A DNA stretch of 64,000 nt from Neorhizobium sp. SOG26 (GTDB taxonomy: Bacteria; Pseudomonadota; Alphaproteobacteria; Rhizobiales; Rhizobiaceae). Below the pieces are notes generated by a model. The model had not been told where the DNA came from and did not search any database. It saw only the letters and a program-made list of their open reading frames with translations. The stretch spans positions 2,587,001 through 2,651,000 of the forward strand of contig NZ_CP025512.1 of the NCBI RefSeq assembly GCF_003491345.1. The letters run 5' to 3'. A program made the position numbers and the translations under genes. Within the stretch, counting starts at the first letter, position 1, and every line of letters starts with the position of its first letter. Shown in pieces: positions 26,973 through 36,688 of the stretch.

Positions 26973-29657
26973 ATGAGCCTTGCCCGCAAAGGTGCATTTG
27001 AGAATCAGCCGGGTCTCGCACGCCGCGTTGCGCTGAAACGCTCCTTTGCAAGGATCGTCCTCACGGTCGAACGCGTCATGCCGCGGCTGTTGCTGCCGCT
27101 CGGCATCCTCGCGCTGTTCCTTTCCGTCGCTTGGTTCGGGATTTTCCGGTTCACGCCCGATTGGGTACGCTGGGTGGTGGTTGGCGGCTTCGGGCTTGCA
27201 TTCCTGTTCTCGCTGCTGCCGCTGACGCGGCTTCACTGGCCGAGCCCGGATGAAGCCGACCGGCTTCTGGAAGAACGCAACAACCTGCCGCACCAGCCGG
27301 TGGCTGTACAGGAAGACCAGCCGGCTTTCGAAACACCGTTTTCGCGCGCGCTGTGGAAAGAACACCAGGTCCGCATGGCTGAGCGCATTGCAGCGCTGGA
27401 CGCTGGCCTACCGCAGCCGGATATCGCGAGGCACGACCGCTTTGCGCTTCGCGCCGTGCCAGCGCTCGTTTTCGTGCTCGCGCTTGGCTACTCCTTCTCG
27501 AACGGCGGCGGGTCGACCGCCGACGCCTTCCGTCCGGCACCGCCGGCACCGAGCATCAACCCGGACCTGCGCATCGACGCCTGGCTGACGCCGCCATCCT
27601 ATACCGGCAAGGCGCCGGTGTTCCTGACCGGCCAGCAGGCGAATGCCGATGTGCGGACGCTCTCCGTTCCGCAGAATTCTGCCTTGACGGTGCGTGTAAC
27701 GGGCGGCGAAGGCGGTGAAGAAGTCGTCTTCCAGCCCAAGCAAGGTGGCGATCCGCTAACGCTGGTTACCGAAGAAGCCAAGAAGGCCGCCGAAGCCGCG
27801 GCCGAACAGCAGGCAGCCAACGCGCCGGCGGCTCAACAACAGCCGCAAACGGAACGACAGGGTGACCAGCCGCTTGCGCCGCGCACCTATGCCCTTAACG
27901 TCGCCGAAAGCGGCAGCCTGACGGCCAACGGCCAGACCTGGACCTTCGACATCATTCCCGACCGCCCGCCGGAAATCGCCTTCGACGGCCAGCCGCGCCG
28001 TTCGGTCAATGGCGCGCTTGAAATCGGCTTCACCGGCAAGGACGACTACGGCATTCGCGAGGCGCACGCGCTGATCGAACCTGTTGGCCCCGCTGATCCC
28101 GATGCAAAGCCGCTTTACCCGCTGCCGGAATACCGGCTGGACATGCCGCGCCAGAAGGGCCGCGAGGTGAAGGGACTGACGAGTCGCAGCCTGATCGAGC
28201 ATCCGCTCGCCGGCAAGCGCGTCAAGATCACGCTTGTCGCCAAGGATGGCGCCGGACAGACTGGCCGCAGCCCCTCGCACGAGATGATCCTTCCGGCCCG
28301 CGGTTTCTCCGAGCCGCTCGCGGCCGCAGTGGCCGAACAGCGCCAGGTGTTCTCGCTCGATACGCGGCAGATGCCGCGCGCGATTGCGCTCAACGAGGCG
28401 CTCGCCCTGCGCCCGGACGAGACGATCCCCAACCTCAGCCACTTCCTGCTGATCCGTTCGGCACTTGGCCGCATGGAGCTCGCCCGCAACGACGAGCAGA
28501 TGAAGCAGGCAGCCGACTACCTCTGGGAAATCGCTCTCGGCATCGAGGACGGAGATCTATCCGCCGCCGAACGTCGCCTGCGCGACGCGCAGCGGAACCT
28601 CTCGGAAGCGCTGGAGCGCAATGCTTCCGACGAAGAGATTGCCCAGTTGATGAAGGAACTGCGCGAAGCAATGCAGCAGTTCATGAACGAGCTTGCCCAG
28701 CGGATGCAGAACGCCCCGATGGCGCCGAACAACATGCAGGCACAGAACGTCATCCGGCAGCGCGACCTGCAGAACATGATGGACCAGATTGAAAACCTGG
28801 CCCGCTCCGGCAACCGTGATGCCGCCCAGCAAATGCTCAACGACCTGCAGCGGATGATGAACAACCTGCAGGCAGGGCGTCCCCAGCGCCAGCAGCAGGG
28901 GCAGCAGCAAACGAGCAAGATGCGCCAGCAGATCGACAAGCTGGGCGAGATCATGCAGGAGCAGCAGCGGCTGATGGACCAGACATTCAAGCTGGACCAG
29001 GCCCTGCGCGACCGCATGCAGCGTGGCGACCCGCAACAGGGCGATCAGGGCGGCGAAGAGCAGGGCCAGCAACAACAGGGCCAGCAGAGCCAGCAGGGCG
29101 ATGGCCAGCAGAACACCGAGCAGATGACGGCCGAACAGCTGCGGGAAGCGCTGAAGAACCTGCGCGCCCAGCAGGAAGGCCTCGGCAAGAAGCTGGAAGA
29201 GCTGCAAAAGGGCCTGAAGGAGCTCGGCATGCAGCCGGGCGAAGGTTTTGGCAAGGCGCAGAGTGAGATGGGCAATGCCGGCAAGGCGCTTGGCCAGGGC
29301 CAAGGCCAGGAGGCCGTGCAGGGCCAGGGCAACGCGCTCAACGCACTGCGCCAGGGCGCCCAGAACATGATGCAGCAGATGATGCAGGCCATGCAGCAGG
29401 GCCAGGGCCAACCCGGCCAGGGTCGTGACGGCCAGGGCGAGGACATGACCTCGCAAGGTGGCCAGAATGGCCGCGATCCGCTCGGCCGGCCGCGGTCGAC
29501 ATCAGGTCTGGATTTCGGTGACCAGGTGAAGGTGCCCGACGAGATCGACGTGCAGCGGGCACGCGAGATCCTGGAAGCGATCCGCGAAAAGCTCGGCAAT
29601 GCTTTGTCAGGCGACGCCGAGCGACAGTATCTGGAACGGCTGCTGGAGATCCGGTGA
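26973..29657 (+). CDS. TIGR02302/DUF4175 membrane protein with Gln/Gly-rich tail
   Basis: The 894-residue protein has membrane helices near residues 35-80 and 165-185, a large periplasmic beta-rich domain to about 490, a helical region (500-640), and a Gln/Gly/Met-rich low-complexity segment (about 635-840, QQGQQQ and GQGQ repeats) before a conserved end, DEIDVQRAREILEAIREKLG. Family function is unknown. It is usual downstream of lysA in rhizobia. ATG 26973 is chosen over an upstream in-frame codon. Confidence 0.85.
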   Translation: MSLARKGAFENQPGLARRVALKRSFARIVLTVERVMPRLLLPLGILALFLSVAWFGIFRFTPDWVRWVVVGGFGLAFLFSLLPLTRLHWPSPDEADRLLEERNNLPHQPVAVQEDQPAFETPFSRALWKEHQVRMAERIAALDAGLPQPDIARHDRFALRAVPALVFVLALGYSFSNGGGSTADAFRPAPPAPSINPDLRIDAWLTPPSYTGKAPVFLTGQQANADVRTLSVPQNSALTVRVTGGEGGEEVVFQPKQGGDPLTLVTEEAKKAAEAAAEQQAANAPAAQQQPQTERQGDQPLAPRTYALNVAESGSLTANGQTWTFDIIPDRPPEIAFDGQPRRSVNGALEIGFTGKDDYGIREAHALIEPVGPADPDAKPLYPLPEYRLDMPRQKGREVKGLTSRSLIEHPLAGKRVKITLVAKDGAGQTGRSPSHEMILPARGFSEPLAAAVAEQRQVFSLDTRQMPRAIALNEALALRPDETIPNLSHFLLIRSALGRMELARNDEQMKQAADYLWEIALGIEDGDLSAAERRLRDAQRNLSEALERNASDEEIAQLMKELREAMQQFMNELAQRMQNAPMAPNNMQAQNVIRQRDLQNMMDQIENLARSGNRDAAQQMLNDLQRMMNNLQAGRPQRQQQGQQQTSKMRQQIDKLGEIMQEQQRLMDQTFKLDQALRDRMQRGDPQQGDQGGEEQGQQQQGQQSQQGDGQQNTEQMTAEQLREALKNLRAQQEGLGKKLEELQKGLKELGMQPGEGFGKAQSEMGNAGKALGQGQGQEAVQGQGNALNALRQGAQNMMQQMMQAMQQGQGQPGQGRDGQGEDMTSQGGQNGRDPLGRPRSTSGLDFGDQVKVPDEIDVQRAREILEAIREKLGNALSGDAERQYLERLLEIR

Positions 29658-29778
29658 CGTTGTAGGTGGCGGAGACCCGCAATCGCTGCCGCCTCACCCA
29701 CAAAATCCATGACTTAGCTGAAGCCAAGTTCCAGAAATTGCAAGTGGGCCGGTCAGGACATCCCGACCCAGCAAGTCA

Positions 29779-30156
29779 TCAAGCGGCCTGCGAATCGGTC
29801 TGCGCCAAAGCGGACGCGACCGCACGGCGAATATCAGGAAGTGCGAAGGGCTTCTGCACCACGTCGATGATCTTGGCAGACAGGTCCTCGGCGCGTTCGC
29901 GCTGTTCCGCATAGCCCGTCATTAGCAGGATCTTGAGGTCCGGGAACCGGTTGGACGCCTGGTGTGCCAGCTCGATACCGTCCATCACCGGCATGCGGAT
30001 GTCGGACAGCAAGAGGTCGAACTGCTCTTCCTCGAGCCGTTCGAGGCCTTCGGCACCGTCACCCGCTTCGCGCGTCTCGTGGCCGTCCAGCCGCAACGCC
30101 CGTGCTACGAACATGCGCAGCGAATCCTCATCTTCGGTGATCAGGATTTTTGCCAT
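29779..30156 (-). CDS. cpdR: CpdR-type response regulator
   Basis: A 125-residue receiver-only protein: acidic pocket ITEDED, phosphoacceptor Asp in LLLSDIRMPVMDG, the Thr in LLMTGYA and the Lys in VQKPFALP. It has no output domain. In rhizobia and Caulobacter, unphosphorylated CpdR directs ClpXP proteolysis in the cell cycle, and the N-terminus MAKILITEDEDSLR fits that group. The assignment rests on similarity as I recall it. Confidence 0.8.
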   Translation of the reverse strand: MAKILITEDEDSLRMFVARALRLDGHETREAGDGAEGLERLEEEQFDLLLSDIRMPVMDGIELAHQASNRFPDLKILLMTGYAEQRERAEDLSAKIIDVVQKPFALPDIRRAVASALAQTDSQAA

Positions 30157-30268
30157 GGCGATCTTGCTCCCTGCCCTGTTCGTGTTGGGAGCAACTGACC
30201 AGAGTTTCCTTTTCGAGGCGTAAACAGATCCTCGAACAGCCGCTGATGGTTAACGGCTGGTATGCAGG

Positions 30269-30811
30269 CTAGGCATCGCCCGTGACGACACCGACGAACG
30301 GCAACTCGCGGAATGCGTAGGCCACATCCATGCCATAGCCAACCACGAAATAGTCCGGGCATTCAAAGCCGACATAGTCTGCCTCGAGCTCTTCCTTGCG
30401 CTTTACGCTCTTGTCGAGCAGCACGGCGATCGACACATGGCGGGCGCCACGCTCGTAGAGCATCTCCTTGGCGAACTTCAGCGTGCGGCCGGATTCGAGG
30501 ATGTCGTCGATCAGCAGCACGTCGCGGTCCTTCACGTCACTGTCGATATCCTTGACGATGCGCACGCCCTGCGAAACGGTTCCGGTGCCGTAGCTGGAAA
30601 GCGTGATGAACTCGACCTCGGGGGCAAGGCCCACGTCGTGCAGCGCACGGATCAGGTCGGCCGCGAAGATGAACGAGCCCTTGAGGATCGCGATGACCAG
30701 CAGGTCCTTGGTCGGGCCCTGCGCAATCTTCGACGCGATGTCACGATTGCGCTCCGCAATCTGCTCGGCAGTATAAAGCGGCTCGATGATTTTGCCGCGC
30801 ACGACGGGCAT
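30269..30811 (-). CDS. hpt: Hypoxanthine phosphoribosyltransferase
   Basis: The 180-residue purine-salvage enzyme has the PRPP loop LLIDDILESGRTL near residue 105 and the family ends DYFVVGYGMDVAYAFRELPF. It makes IMP or GMP from hypoxanthine or guanine. AGGAG is well placed for ATG 30811, which is preferred over a longer in-frame start. Confidence 0.93.
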   Translation of the reverse strand: MPVVRGKIIEPLYTAEQIAERNRDIASKIAQGPTKDLLVIAILKGSFIFAADLIRALHDVGLAPEVEFITLSSYGTGTVSQGVRIVKDIDSDVKDRDVLLIDDILESGRTLKFAKEMLYERGARHVSIAVLLDKSVKRKEELEADYVGFECPDYFVVGYGMDVAYAFRELPFVGVVTGDA

Positions 30812-30873
30812 GAGGTTCTCCTGCGTGTCCGTAAAATGCGGCGATACCACAATCAGGGGAAGAAGAGAAAGCC

Positions 30874-31530
30874 TCAGACGCCCTGTTCTGCAAAGCTGAG
30901 CCTCAGATCAGGCAGTTTTCCCCCAGGCTGCGGCACCCGAGCCGAAAATCCGCGGCTATGACCGCCTGCAATGGCGGTGGCCGGCGGCGAGATCAGCGTC
31001 GTCGTCAGGAGCTTTTCGCCAGACAGGAGTTCGGCGCGGATTGCGGGCATCTTCTGGCTGCCCTCGCTGCGGTTTTCGATGACCCCATTGATCAGGAGCA
31101 CCTTCATGCCGTCAGCATCCTGAGGCGTCATCGTCACATGGGCGATGTTGAGCGCCGGGGTCTCTGCGGGTGCGGAGGAACCGTTGAACAGGAACGAGAA
31201 ACCGCCTGCCGCGGCAAAGACCACGACGAAGACAAATGCCACGACCGCGGAGAACAAATCCGCCGGCATTCCCAGCAACGCCTTTTCGAGGGCATGGACG
31301 CGGCTCGGCTCCACCTTGTCATTCTGGACCTGCCGCGCCTCGCCTGCGCGCCGGTTGTCGTTATGGGAAGCATGCGGCTGCGGCGCCCGTGGGTCCCGCA
31401 CCGTCACGAATTGCGCATCGACAACCTCGCCCCGGCGCGAACCGCTGCGCCGGGATCTGCCAACGGCATCCGGCGGCAGGATGTCCATCCGGATCACGTT
31501 CTTGGCTTGCTGGGTGCGAAAGGTGCTCAT
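30874..31530 (-). CDS. Single-span membrane protein with C-terminal beta domain
   Basis: The 218-residue protein has a basic disordered N-terminus (about 1-85), one membrane helix (VAFVFVVVFAAAGGFSF near 98) and a periplasmic domain, MKVLLINGVIENRSEG..MPAIRAELL, like DUF3426/FxLYD-type Ig folds. It lies between hpt and ftsE, diverging from ftsEX, and may belong to the cell-envelope genes around it. No specific function is assigned. Confidence 0.65.
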   Translation of the reverse strand: MSTFRTQQAKNVIRMDILPPDAVGRSRRSGSRRGEVVDAQFVTVRDPRAPQPHASHNDNRRAGEARQVQNDKVEPSRVHALEKALLGMPADLFSAVVAFVFVVVFAAAGGFSFLFNGSSAPAETPALNIAHVTMTPQDADGMKVLLINGVIENRSEGSQKMPAIRAELLSGEKLLTTTLISPPATAIAGGHSRGFSARVPQPGGKLPDLRLSFAEQGV

Positions 31531-31733
31531 CGGGGCCCTCTTCGGCCCGCAACAACCTAAAGGTGGAGCGGGCATTGCAACGAATCCCGCCCAGTCGTAA
31601 ATGGAAATGGTTAATGCTCCGGAAACATGGCCTGAAAAACGCCTGTTTCAGCGGCTGATTTACCTTCCGTTTACCCGCGTCGTTAAGAGATAACGATCAT
31701 CAGAGTCTTCCAGAGCCGGGACTGCGTCATCCG

Positions 31734-32393
31734 TTGATTCATTTCGAAAATGTCGGTCTGCGCTATGGGATGGGCCCGGAAATTCTCCGGGACATGACAT
31801 TCGACATCCCCAAGCGTTCGTTCCAGTTCCTGACCGGCCCGTCGGGTGCGGGAAAAACGACGTTGCTGCGCCTGCTGTTCATGTCGCTGAGCCCGACGCG
31901 CGGCATCATCCGCATGTTCGGCCGCGACCTGTCGCAGATCCCGAGCAACGAGCTGCCGATGCTGCGCCGGCGCGTCGGCATCGTCTTTCAGGATTTCCGC
32001 CTGCTCGAACACCTGACGACTTACGAGAACGTGGCCCTGCCGTTGCGCGTCAGGGGCAAGGATGAAAGCTCCTACCGCAGCGACGTGATCGAGCTTCTGA
32101 AATGGGTGGGGCTCGGTGAGCGTATCAATGTGCTGCCGCCGGTGCTTTCGGGTGGGGAGAAGCAGCGCGCCGCGATTGCGCGTGCGCTGATGGACCGGCC
32201 GGAAATTCTCCTTGCAGACGAGCCGACCGGCAATGTCGACCCGCCGATGGCACGGCGGCTGCTCAACCTGTTCCTTGAGCTCAACCGGCTCGGTACCGCC
32301 GTGGTGATCGCAACCCACGATCTCGGGCTGATGGACCAGGTCAACGCCCGGCGGATGATCCTCACCGAAGGGCGGCTTGATATCTATGAATAA
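31734..32393 (+). CDS. ftsE: Cell division ATP-binding protein FtsE
   Basis: The 219-residue ABC ATPase shows Walker A GPSGAGKTT, signature LSGGEKQRAAIARAL and Walker B ILLADEPTGNVD. With FtsX it regulates septal peptidoglycan hydrolysis. The start appears to be a TTG (MIHFENVGLRYG); no ATG gives the conserved N-terminus. Its stop overlaps the ftsX start (ATGAATAA). Confidence 0.93.
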   Translation: MIHFENVGLRYGMGPEILRDMTFDIPKRSFQFLTGPSGAGKTTLLRLLFMSLSPTRGIIRMFGRDLSQIPSNELPMLRRRVGIVFQDFRLLEHLTTYENVALPLRVRGKDESSYRSDVIELLKWVGLGERINVLPPVLSGGEKQRAAIARALMDRPEILLADEPTGNVDPPMARRLLNLFLELNRLGTAVVIATHDLGLMDQVNARRMILTEGRLDIYE

Positions 32394-33441
32394 GGCCCTT
32401 CGCCCCAAACGGCCAGCGGCAGCGCGGCAACCGGAGCAGCCGGCAACGACCCATTCTCAGGCCGCGCCGCAACAGCCGCGACGCACAGAGATGCGGGTGC
32501 GCCCGACCGCACCCATCCTGCCGCCGTCAAACATCCAGGGCAATGCGCTCATGGTGGTGATCGCCATCATGGCCTTTCTTGCCTGCCTCACGCTCGGTGC
32601 GGTCAGCATGGTGCGCGCCACCGCTTCCAGCTGGCAGAGCCAGATTTCCCGCGAAATCACCATCCAGATCAAGCCGGAAGAAGGCCTCGACATGGATGCG
32701 GCGCTGAAGAAGGCGCGCGAACTGGCGCTCACCTTCGTCGGCACCCGCGAAGGCACAATCATGGATGACAGCGCCACGGCGCGTCTTCTCGAACCGTGGC
32801 TCGGCGCCGGGCTGAACCTCGATGACCTTCCCGTGCCGCGCCTCGTCATCATCACCATCGATGAGCAGAACCCGCCCGACTTCGCTGCAATGCGCGATCT
32901 CCTGAAGACCGAAGTGCCGCAGGCCTTCCTCGACGACCATCGTACCTGGGTCGACCGGTTGGTCTCCATGGCCCACACGACGGTGCTGATCGGCACCGGC
33001 GTGCTTGTTCTCGTCTTCACGGCGATGGTCCTGACGGTGATCTTCGCCACCCGCGGTGCGCTGTCCGGCAACCGGCATATCGTGGAGGTGCTGCATTTCG
33101 TGGGTGCCGAAAGCTCGTTCGTGGCGGGCGAATTCCAGAAACACTTCCTGAAGATCAGCATCAAGGGTTCGGCGGCCGGTGGCGCGCTGGCCGCCGCCCT
33201 GTTTGCAATCGCCAATGTATGGCAGGCGAATTCGCTCGCAACACCCGAAAGTGACCAGGCGACAGCGCTCTTCGGAACCTTCACGATCGGCGTCACCGGC
33301 TACCTCGGCATCATCGCCACGATCGGCGTGATTGCGCTGCTCACGACGCTCACCGCCCGCTTCACGGTGATGCGGACGATCAACGAAATCGACCTCATCC
33401 GATCCGACCCTGCCCGTACCGATGGGCTGCCCGCTCCTTGA
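32386..33441 (+). CDS. ftsX: Cell division permease-like protein FtsX
   Basis: A 351-residue membrane protein: a Pro/Gln/Arg-rich cytoplasmic N-terminus of about 45 residues, a first helix (ALMVVIAIMAFLACLTLG), a periplasmic domain of about 130 residues, and three further helices. It partners FtsE as a type VII ABC transporter. ATG 32386 overlaps the ftsE stop by eight bases, indicating coupled translation. Confidence 0.9.
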   Translation: MNKALRPKRPAAARQPEQPATTHSQAAPQQPRRTEMRVRPTAPILPPSNIQGNALMVVIAIMAFLACLTLGAVSMVRATASSWQSQISREITIQIKPEEGLDMDAALKKARELALTFVGTREGTIMDDSATARLLEPWLGAGLNLDDLPVPRLVIITIDEQNPPDFAAMRDLLKTEVPQAFLDDHRTWVDRLVSMAHTTVLIGTGVLVLVFTAMVLTVIFATRGALSGNRHIVEVLHFVGAESSFVAGEFQKHFLKISIKGSAAGGALAAALFAIANVWQANSLATPESDQATALFGTFTIGVTGYLGIIATIGVIALLTTLTARFTVMRTINEIDLIRSDPARTDGLPAP

Positions 33442-33504
33442 ACCCATGCACCTCGGGCTATAACTTGGGGCTGTTCGCGCACGAATCTCCTCTCATGGAT
33501 AGTG

Positions 33505-34221
33505 ATGACTACGGCCCAGATGACACCAGATAACGGAGCACCGCCCCGCAAGCGGCCGGGCCTGTTTTCCCGCAGGGGCTGGCTGCGCTGGACCGCGCGC
33601 CGCATCATCATGGCCTCAATCGTCTTCGTTGCCATGCTGTTCGGCGGCTTCCTGTGGTTCGCCGATTCGGTGACCTCGCTGAAGGCGCCCGATGGCGTGA
33701 AGGCCGATGCGATCGTCGTGCTCACCGGCGGCTACCTGCGCATCGAGCAGGCGCTTGGCCTGCTGCGCGACGGATCTGGCCAGCGGCTGCTGATCTCCGG
33801 CGCCCACCCATCCACGACGCCGAACCAGATCCGCAAGGCAACGCAAGCCTCGTCGGACCTCTTCGCCTGCTGCGTCGACATCGGTTACGACGCAATCGAC
33901 ACGATCGGCAATGCCAGCGAGATCAGCCGCTGGATCCACGACCACGGCTACAAGTCTGTGCTGGTGGTGACCAACAACTACCACATGCCACGCAGCCTGC
34001 ATGAACTGCGGCGCTCGGACCCGAACACCGAGTTCATCCCTTACCCGGTCATCAACTCGGACCTGACGCGCAAGGCCTGGTTCACGGAACCGGACGTGGT
34101 GCGCACCATGTTGTCGGAATACGGCAAGGTGGTCCTGACGACGATCCGCGACTGGCTTGGCATTGAGCGCGGCACCGGGCTCAGGACCGAGGAAAGCGCT
34201 GCCGCCAAGCACAAGAGCTAA
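33505..34221 (+). CDS. YdcF/SanA family (DUF218) membrane protein
   Basis: The 238-residue protein has one N-terminal helix (MASIVFVAMLFGGFLWF) and a DUF218 domain: ADAIVVLTGGYLRIEQALGL, RLLISGAHP, TIGNASEIS and VVTNNYHMPRSLHEL. Family members affect envelope integrity (ElyC, SanA). It follows ftsX on the same strand and precedes plsC, an arrangement usual in rhizobia. Confidence 0.85.
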   Translation: MTTAQMTPDNGAPPRKRPGLFSRRGWLRWTARRIIMASIVFVAMLFGGFLWFADSVTSLKAPDGVKADAIVVLTGGYLRIEQALGLLRDGSGQRLLISGAHPSTTPNQIRKATQASSDLFACCVDIGYDAIDTIGNASEISRWIHDHGYKSVLVVTNNYHMPRSLHELRRSDPNTEFIPYPVINSDLTRKAWFTEPDVVRTMLSEYGKVVLTTIRDWLGIERGTGLRTEESAAAKHKS

Positions 34222-34311
34222 GCGCCACCGACGCTTCTCTAGACATCGAAAGACGCTTTTTTCACAACCTGTTCTCGTGTAGGCACGCCTGAACAGAAGG
34301 ATTTCCTGTTC

Positions 34312-35103
34312 ATGCTGCTGCTGCGTTCGGTTCTCTTCAATATCGCCTTTTACGCCAACACCATCATCCGGATGATCGTGCTTTCGCCAATCTATTTCCT
34401 GTTGCCGCGCAAGGCCGCCTATCGCATCCCGAAGGCCTGGGCGTCATCCAACAGCTGGTTGATGGCTAAGATCGTTGGTGCGACCTTCGAGATCGAAGGC
34501 ATGGAGAACATCCCGGATGAAGGCTGCATCTTCGCGCCGAAGCACCAGTCCGCCTGGGACACGTTTGCGCTTCTCCCCTACCAGCGCGACCCGGTCTACA
34601 TCCTCAAGCGCGAACTGATGTGGATCCCGTTGTTCGGCTGGTATGTCGCCAAGCAGAAGATGATCCCGGTAAACCGCGGCGCCCGCGGCAAGGTCATGGT
34701 GGAAGTAATGAACCGCACCAAGGAGGAGATGAACGACGGGCGCCAGCTCATCATCTATCCGGAAGGCACGCGCCGGGCTCCAGGCGCCGAGCCTGCCTAT
34801 CGCTACGGCATCGCGCGCATCTATCGTGACGTCCAAGTGCCTGTGGTGCCCGTCGTTGCGCATTGGGGCCTGTTCTGGGGCCGGCGCAAGCTCGTGAAGT
34901 ATCCCGGCCACTTCAAGGTCCGCATCCTGCCGCCGATCCAGCCGGGGCTCGATCCTGATGAGTTCTACGCAAAGCTGATCGAGACTCTGGAAACCGAAAG
35001 CGACAGGCTGCTGGTGGAAACGGTCGAAGCCAATCCGCATCTTCCGCTGCCGCCGACGGCAGCCAAGCGCCTTGCCGAACTGAAGGCGCAGGCGACGACC
35101 TAA
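34312..35103 (+). CDS. plsC: 1-acyl-sn-glycerol-3-phosphate acyltransferase
   Basis: A 263-residue membrane-associated acyltransferase. The catalytic box is KHQSAWDTF (H-x4-D variant) near residue 75, and YPEGTRRAPGA is the substrate-binding motif near 150. It makes phosphatidic acid for phospholipid synthesis. AAGGA precedes the ATG. Its stop overlaps the convergent gene by four bases. Confidence 0.88.
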   Translation: MLLLRSVLFNIAFYANTIIRMIVLSPIYFLLPRKAAYRIPKAWASSNSWLMAKIVGATFEIEGMENIPDEGCIFAPKHQSAWDTFALLPYQRDPVYILKRELMWIPLFGWYVAKQKMIPVNRGARGKVMVEVMNRTKEEMNDGRQLIIYPEGTRRAPGAEPAYRYGIARIYRDVQVPVVPVVAHWGLFWGRRKLVKYPGHFKVRILPPIQPGLDPDEFYAKLIETLETESDRLLVETVEANPHLPLPPTAAKRLAELKAQATT

Positions 35104-35627
35104 GCCGCGGGCGCCGCGACCGCCTGGCCAACGCTTTCCAGCCAAAGGTCCCGAATGCCCATCTGCTTCAGATGCGCGAGCGTGTTGAAGACATAGGCGT
35201 CATTCGGTCCGGATTGGCCCGCAGACAAACGCACGGTGAGCGCTGCATCCTCGATCGACAAAGCGCCGGCATACTGCACATGCTCGCGATCGACGACGTA
35301 ACCGACCGCCCGCACCTGCCGACCGTCAGTCAGCGTCAGCGGCAGGAGCTTTTCCTTGTAGACGTTGGTGACGAGCTCGCGGCGCCGCAAATAATCGAGA
35401 ACCTCTTCCCGGTCCCGCTCGTTCACACGGAAGGCAACGCCGCGGCACGAACCGCCACGATCGAGCCCCAAGACCAGCCCAGGCTGCTCCGGCGTCCCGC
35501 GGTGAACATAGGATCGCACGCACAGGGATCGACGAAAACCGAAGGCCCGCGCATGGGCCCTTTCCTCAAACGCGAAACCCGGATTCCACATCAGGGAACC
35601 ATAGCCAAACACCCAGAATTCGTTCAT
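35100..35627 (-). CDS. Gamma-glutamylcyclotransferase, ChaC type
   Basis: The 175-residue protein has the substrate-binding loop VFGYGSLMWNPGF at its N-terminus and LVLGLDRGGSCRGVAFRV; the catalytic Glu is expected in RRRELVTNVY. ChaC enzymes open glutathione to 5-oxoproline and Cys-Gly. The ATG at 35627 is chosen because the conserved domain starts directly after it. Confidence 0.85.
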   Translation of the reverse strand: MNEFWVFGYGSLMWNPGFAFEERAHARAFGFRRSLCVRSYVHRGTPEQPGLVLGLDRGGSCRGVAFRVNERDREEVLDYLRRRELVTNVYKEKLLPLTLTDGRQVRAVGYVVDREHVQYAGALSIEDAALTVRLSAGQSGPNDAYVFNTLAHLKQMGIRDLWLESVGQAVAAPAA

Positions 35628-35677
35628 ATCGCTCGCTAAGCCGTCATCGAGAATCGAAGCCACCATTGGAGAACATC

Positions 35678-36682
35678 ATGGCAGCGTCAAGCCGAACCGG
35701 CGTCAGCGGTAAACTGTGGCTGCTTGCCAGTGGCATCGTCCTTGTCATCGCGCTTTACACCGCCGGCTGGTTTTATGCCGCGTCGCTCCTGCGCGAAAAG
35801 ACACTGGCGCTGCTGGGCAGCCAGGAGCAGCGTGGCATCTCGGCGATCTGCGACGATGCACAATATCGCGGCTACCCGTTCCGCATCGGCCTGTTCTGCT
35901 CGAAGGTTTCGGTGGATGACCGCCAGAACGGCATTTCCGCCACCTTCGGCTCGCTGCGTTCGGCGGCCCAGGTCTATGATCCAGGCCATATCGTGTGGGA
36001 GCTGGATTCACCGGTGGAAGTGCGCACCGGGCATGGGCTTGCCCTTTCCACCACCTGGGAAAACTTCCAGTCGAGCTTGATCGCCAAGCTGCGCGGCGTC
36101 GAGCGCACCTCGACCGTCATCGACGGGGCAAAGACCAGCATCACCTCGTCCGCCACTGGCCAGACATTCAACCTTGCCTCTGGGCATACGGAAATCCATC
36201 TGCGGCAGAACGGCAATGATCTTGATGCCGCCGTCAGCCTGCAGGACACGGACCTGATGGTGAAGGACATGCCGCAACTCCTGCCGCGCCTCACCGCCAA
36301 CCTGGACGTGACGCTCATCAATCGCGCCGGCATGATCGACGGCAGCGACGCGAACGGCCTTGCGCTTTATGGGACTGAGGGCCAGATGCGCACGCTGTCC
36401 GCCGACATGGGCGACGGCAAGGTCATCTCCATCAGTGGCCCCTTCTCGTTTGACGAAGACGGGTACCTCTCGGGCCGCCTGAAGCTCAGGATCGAGCAGA
36501 TCGACGCCTGGCGCGACAGTTTGAGCGAAGCCTTTCCGCAAATCGCGCCGATGCTCGGCACGGCCGGCAACATGCTCTCTGCACTAGGTGGCGGCAAGAA
36601 TGCCTCACTCGACCTCAGCATCAAGCGCGGCAAAGTGTTTGCGGGCGGCTTCATCCAGATCGGCGAGATCCCGCCGATCTGA
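35678..36682 (+). CDS. DUF2125 domain-containing protein
   Basis: A 334-residue protein with an N-terminal signal anchor (LWLLASGIVLVIALYTAGWF) followed by a long beta-rich domain that starts with the family pattern CDDAQYRGYPFRIGLFC. It is probably periplasmic and membrane-tethered, function unknown. TGGAGAA precedes ATG 35678. It is convergent with tyrC, six bases apart. Confidence 0.85.
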   Translation: MAASSRTGVSGKLWLLASGIVLVIALYTAGWFYAASLLREKTLALLGSQEQRGISAICDDAQYRGYPFRIGLFCSKVSVDDRQNGISATFGSLRSAAQVYDPGHIVWELDSPVEVRTGHGLALSTTWENFQSSLIAKLRGVERTSTVIDGAKTSITSSATGQTFNLASGHTEIHLRQNGNDLDAAVSLQDTDLMVKDMPQLLPRLTANLDVTLINRAGMIDGSDANGLALYGTEGQMRTLSADMGDGKVISISGPFSFDEDGYLSGRLKLRIEQIDAWRDSLSEAFPQIAPMLGTAGNMLSALGGGKNASLDLSIKRGKVFAGGFIQIGEIPPI

Positions 36683-36688
36683 TCTGCG

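Noticed and set aside
28850-29490. CAGGGCCAG-like repeats resembling an array
   Set aside because: In-frame Gln/Gly codons of the DUF4175 protein, with no constant repeat-spacer spacing.
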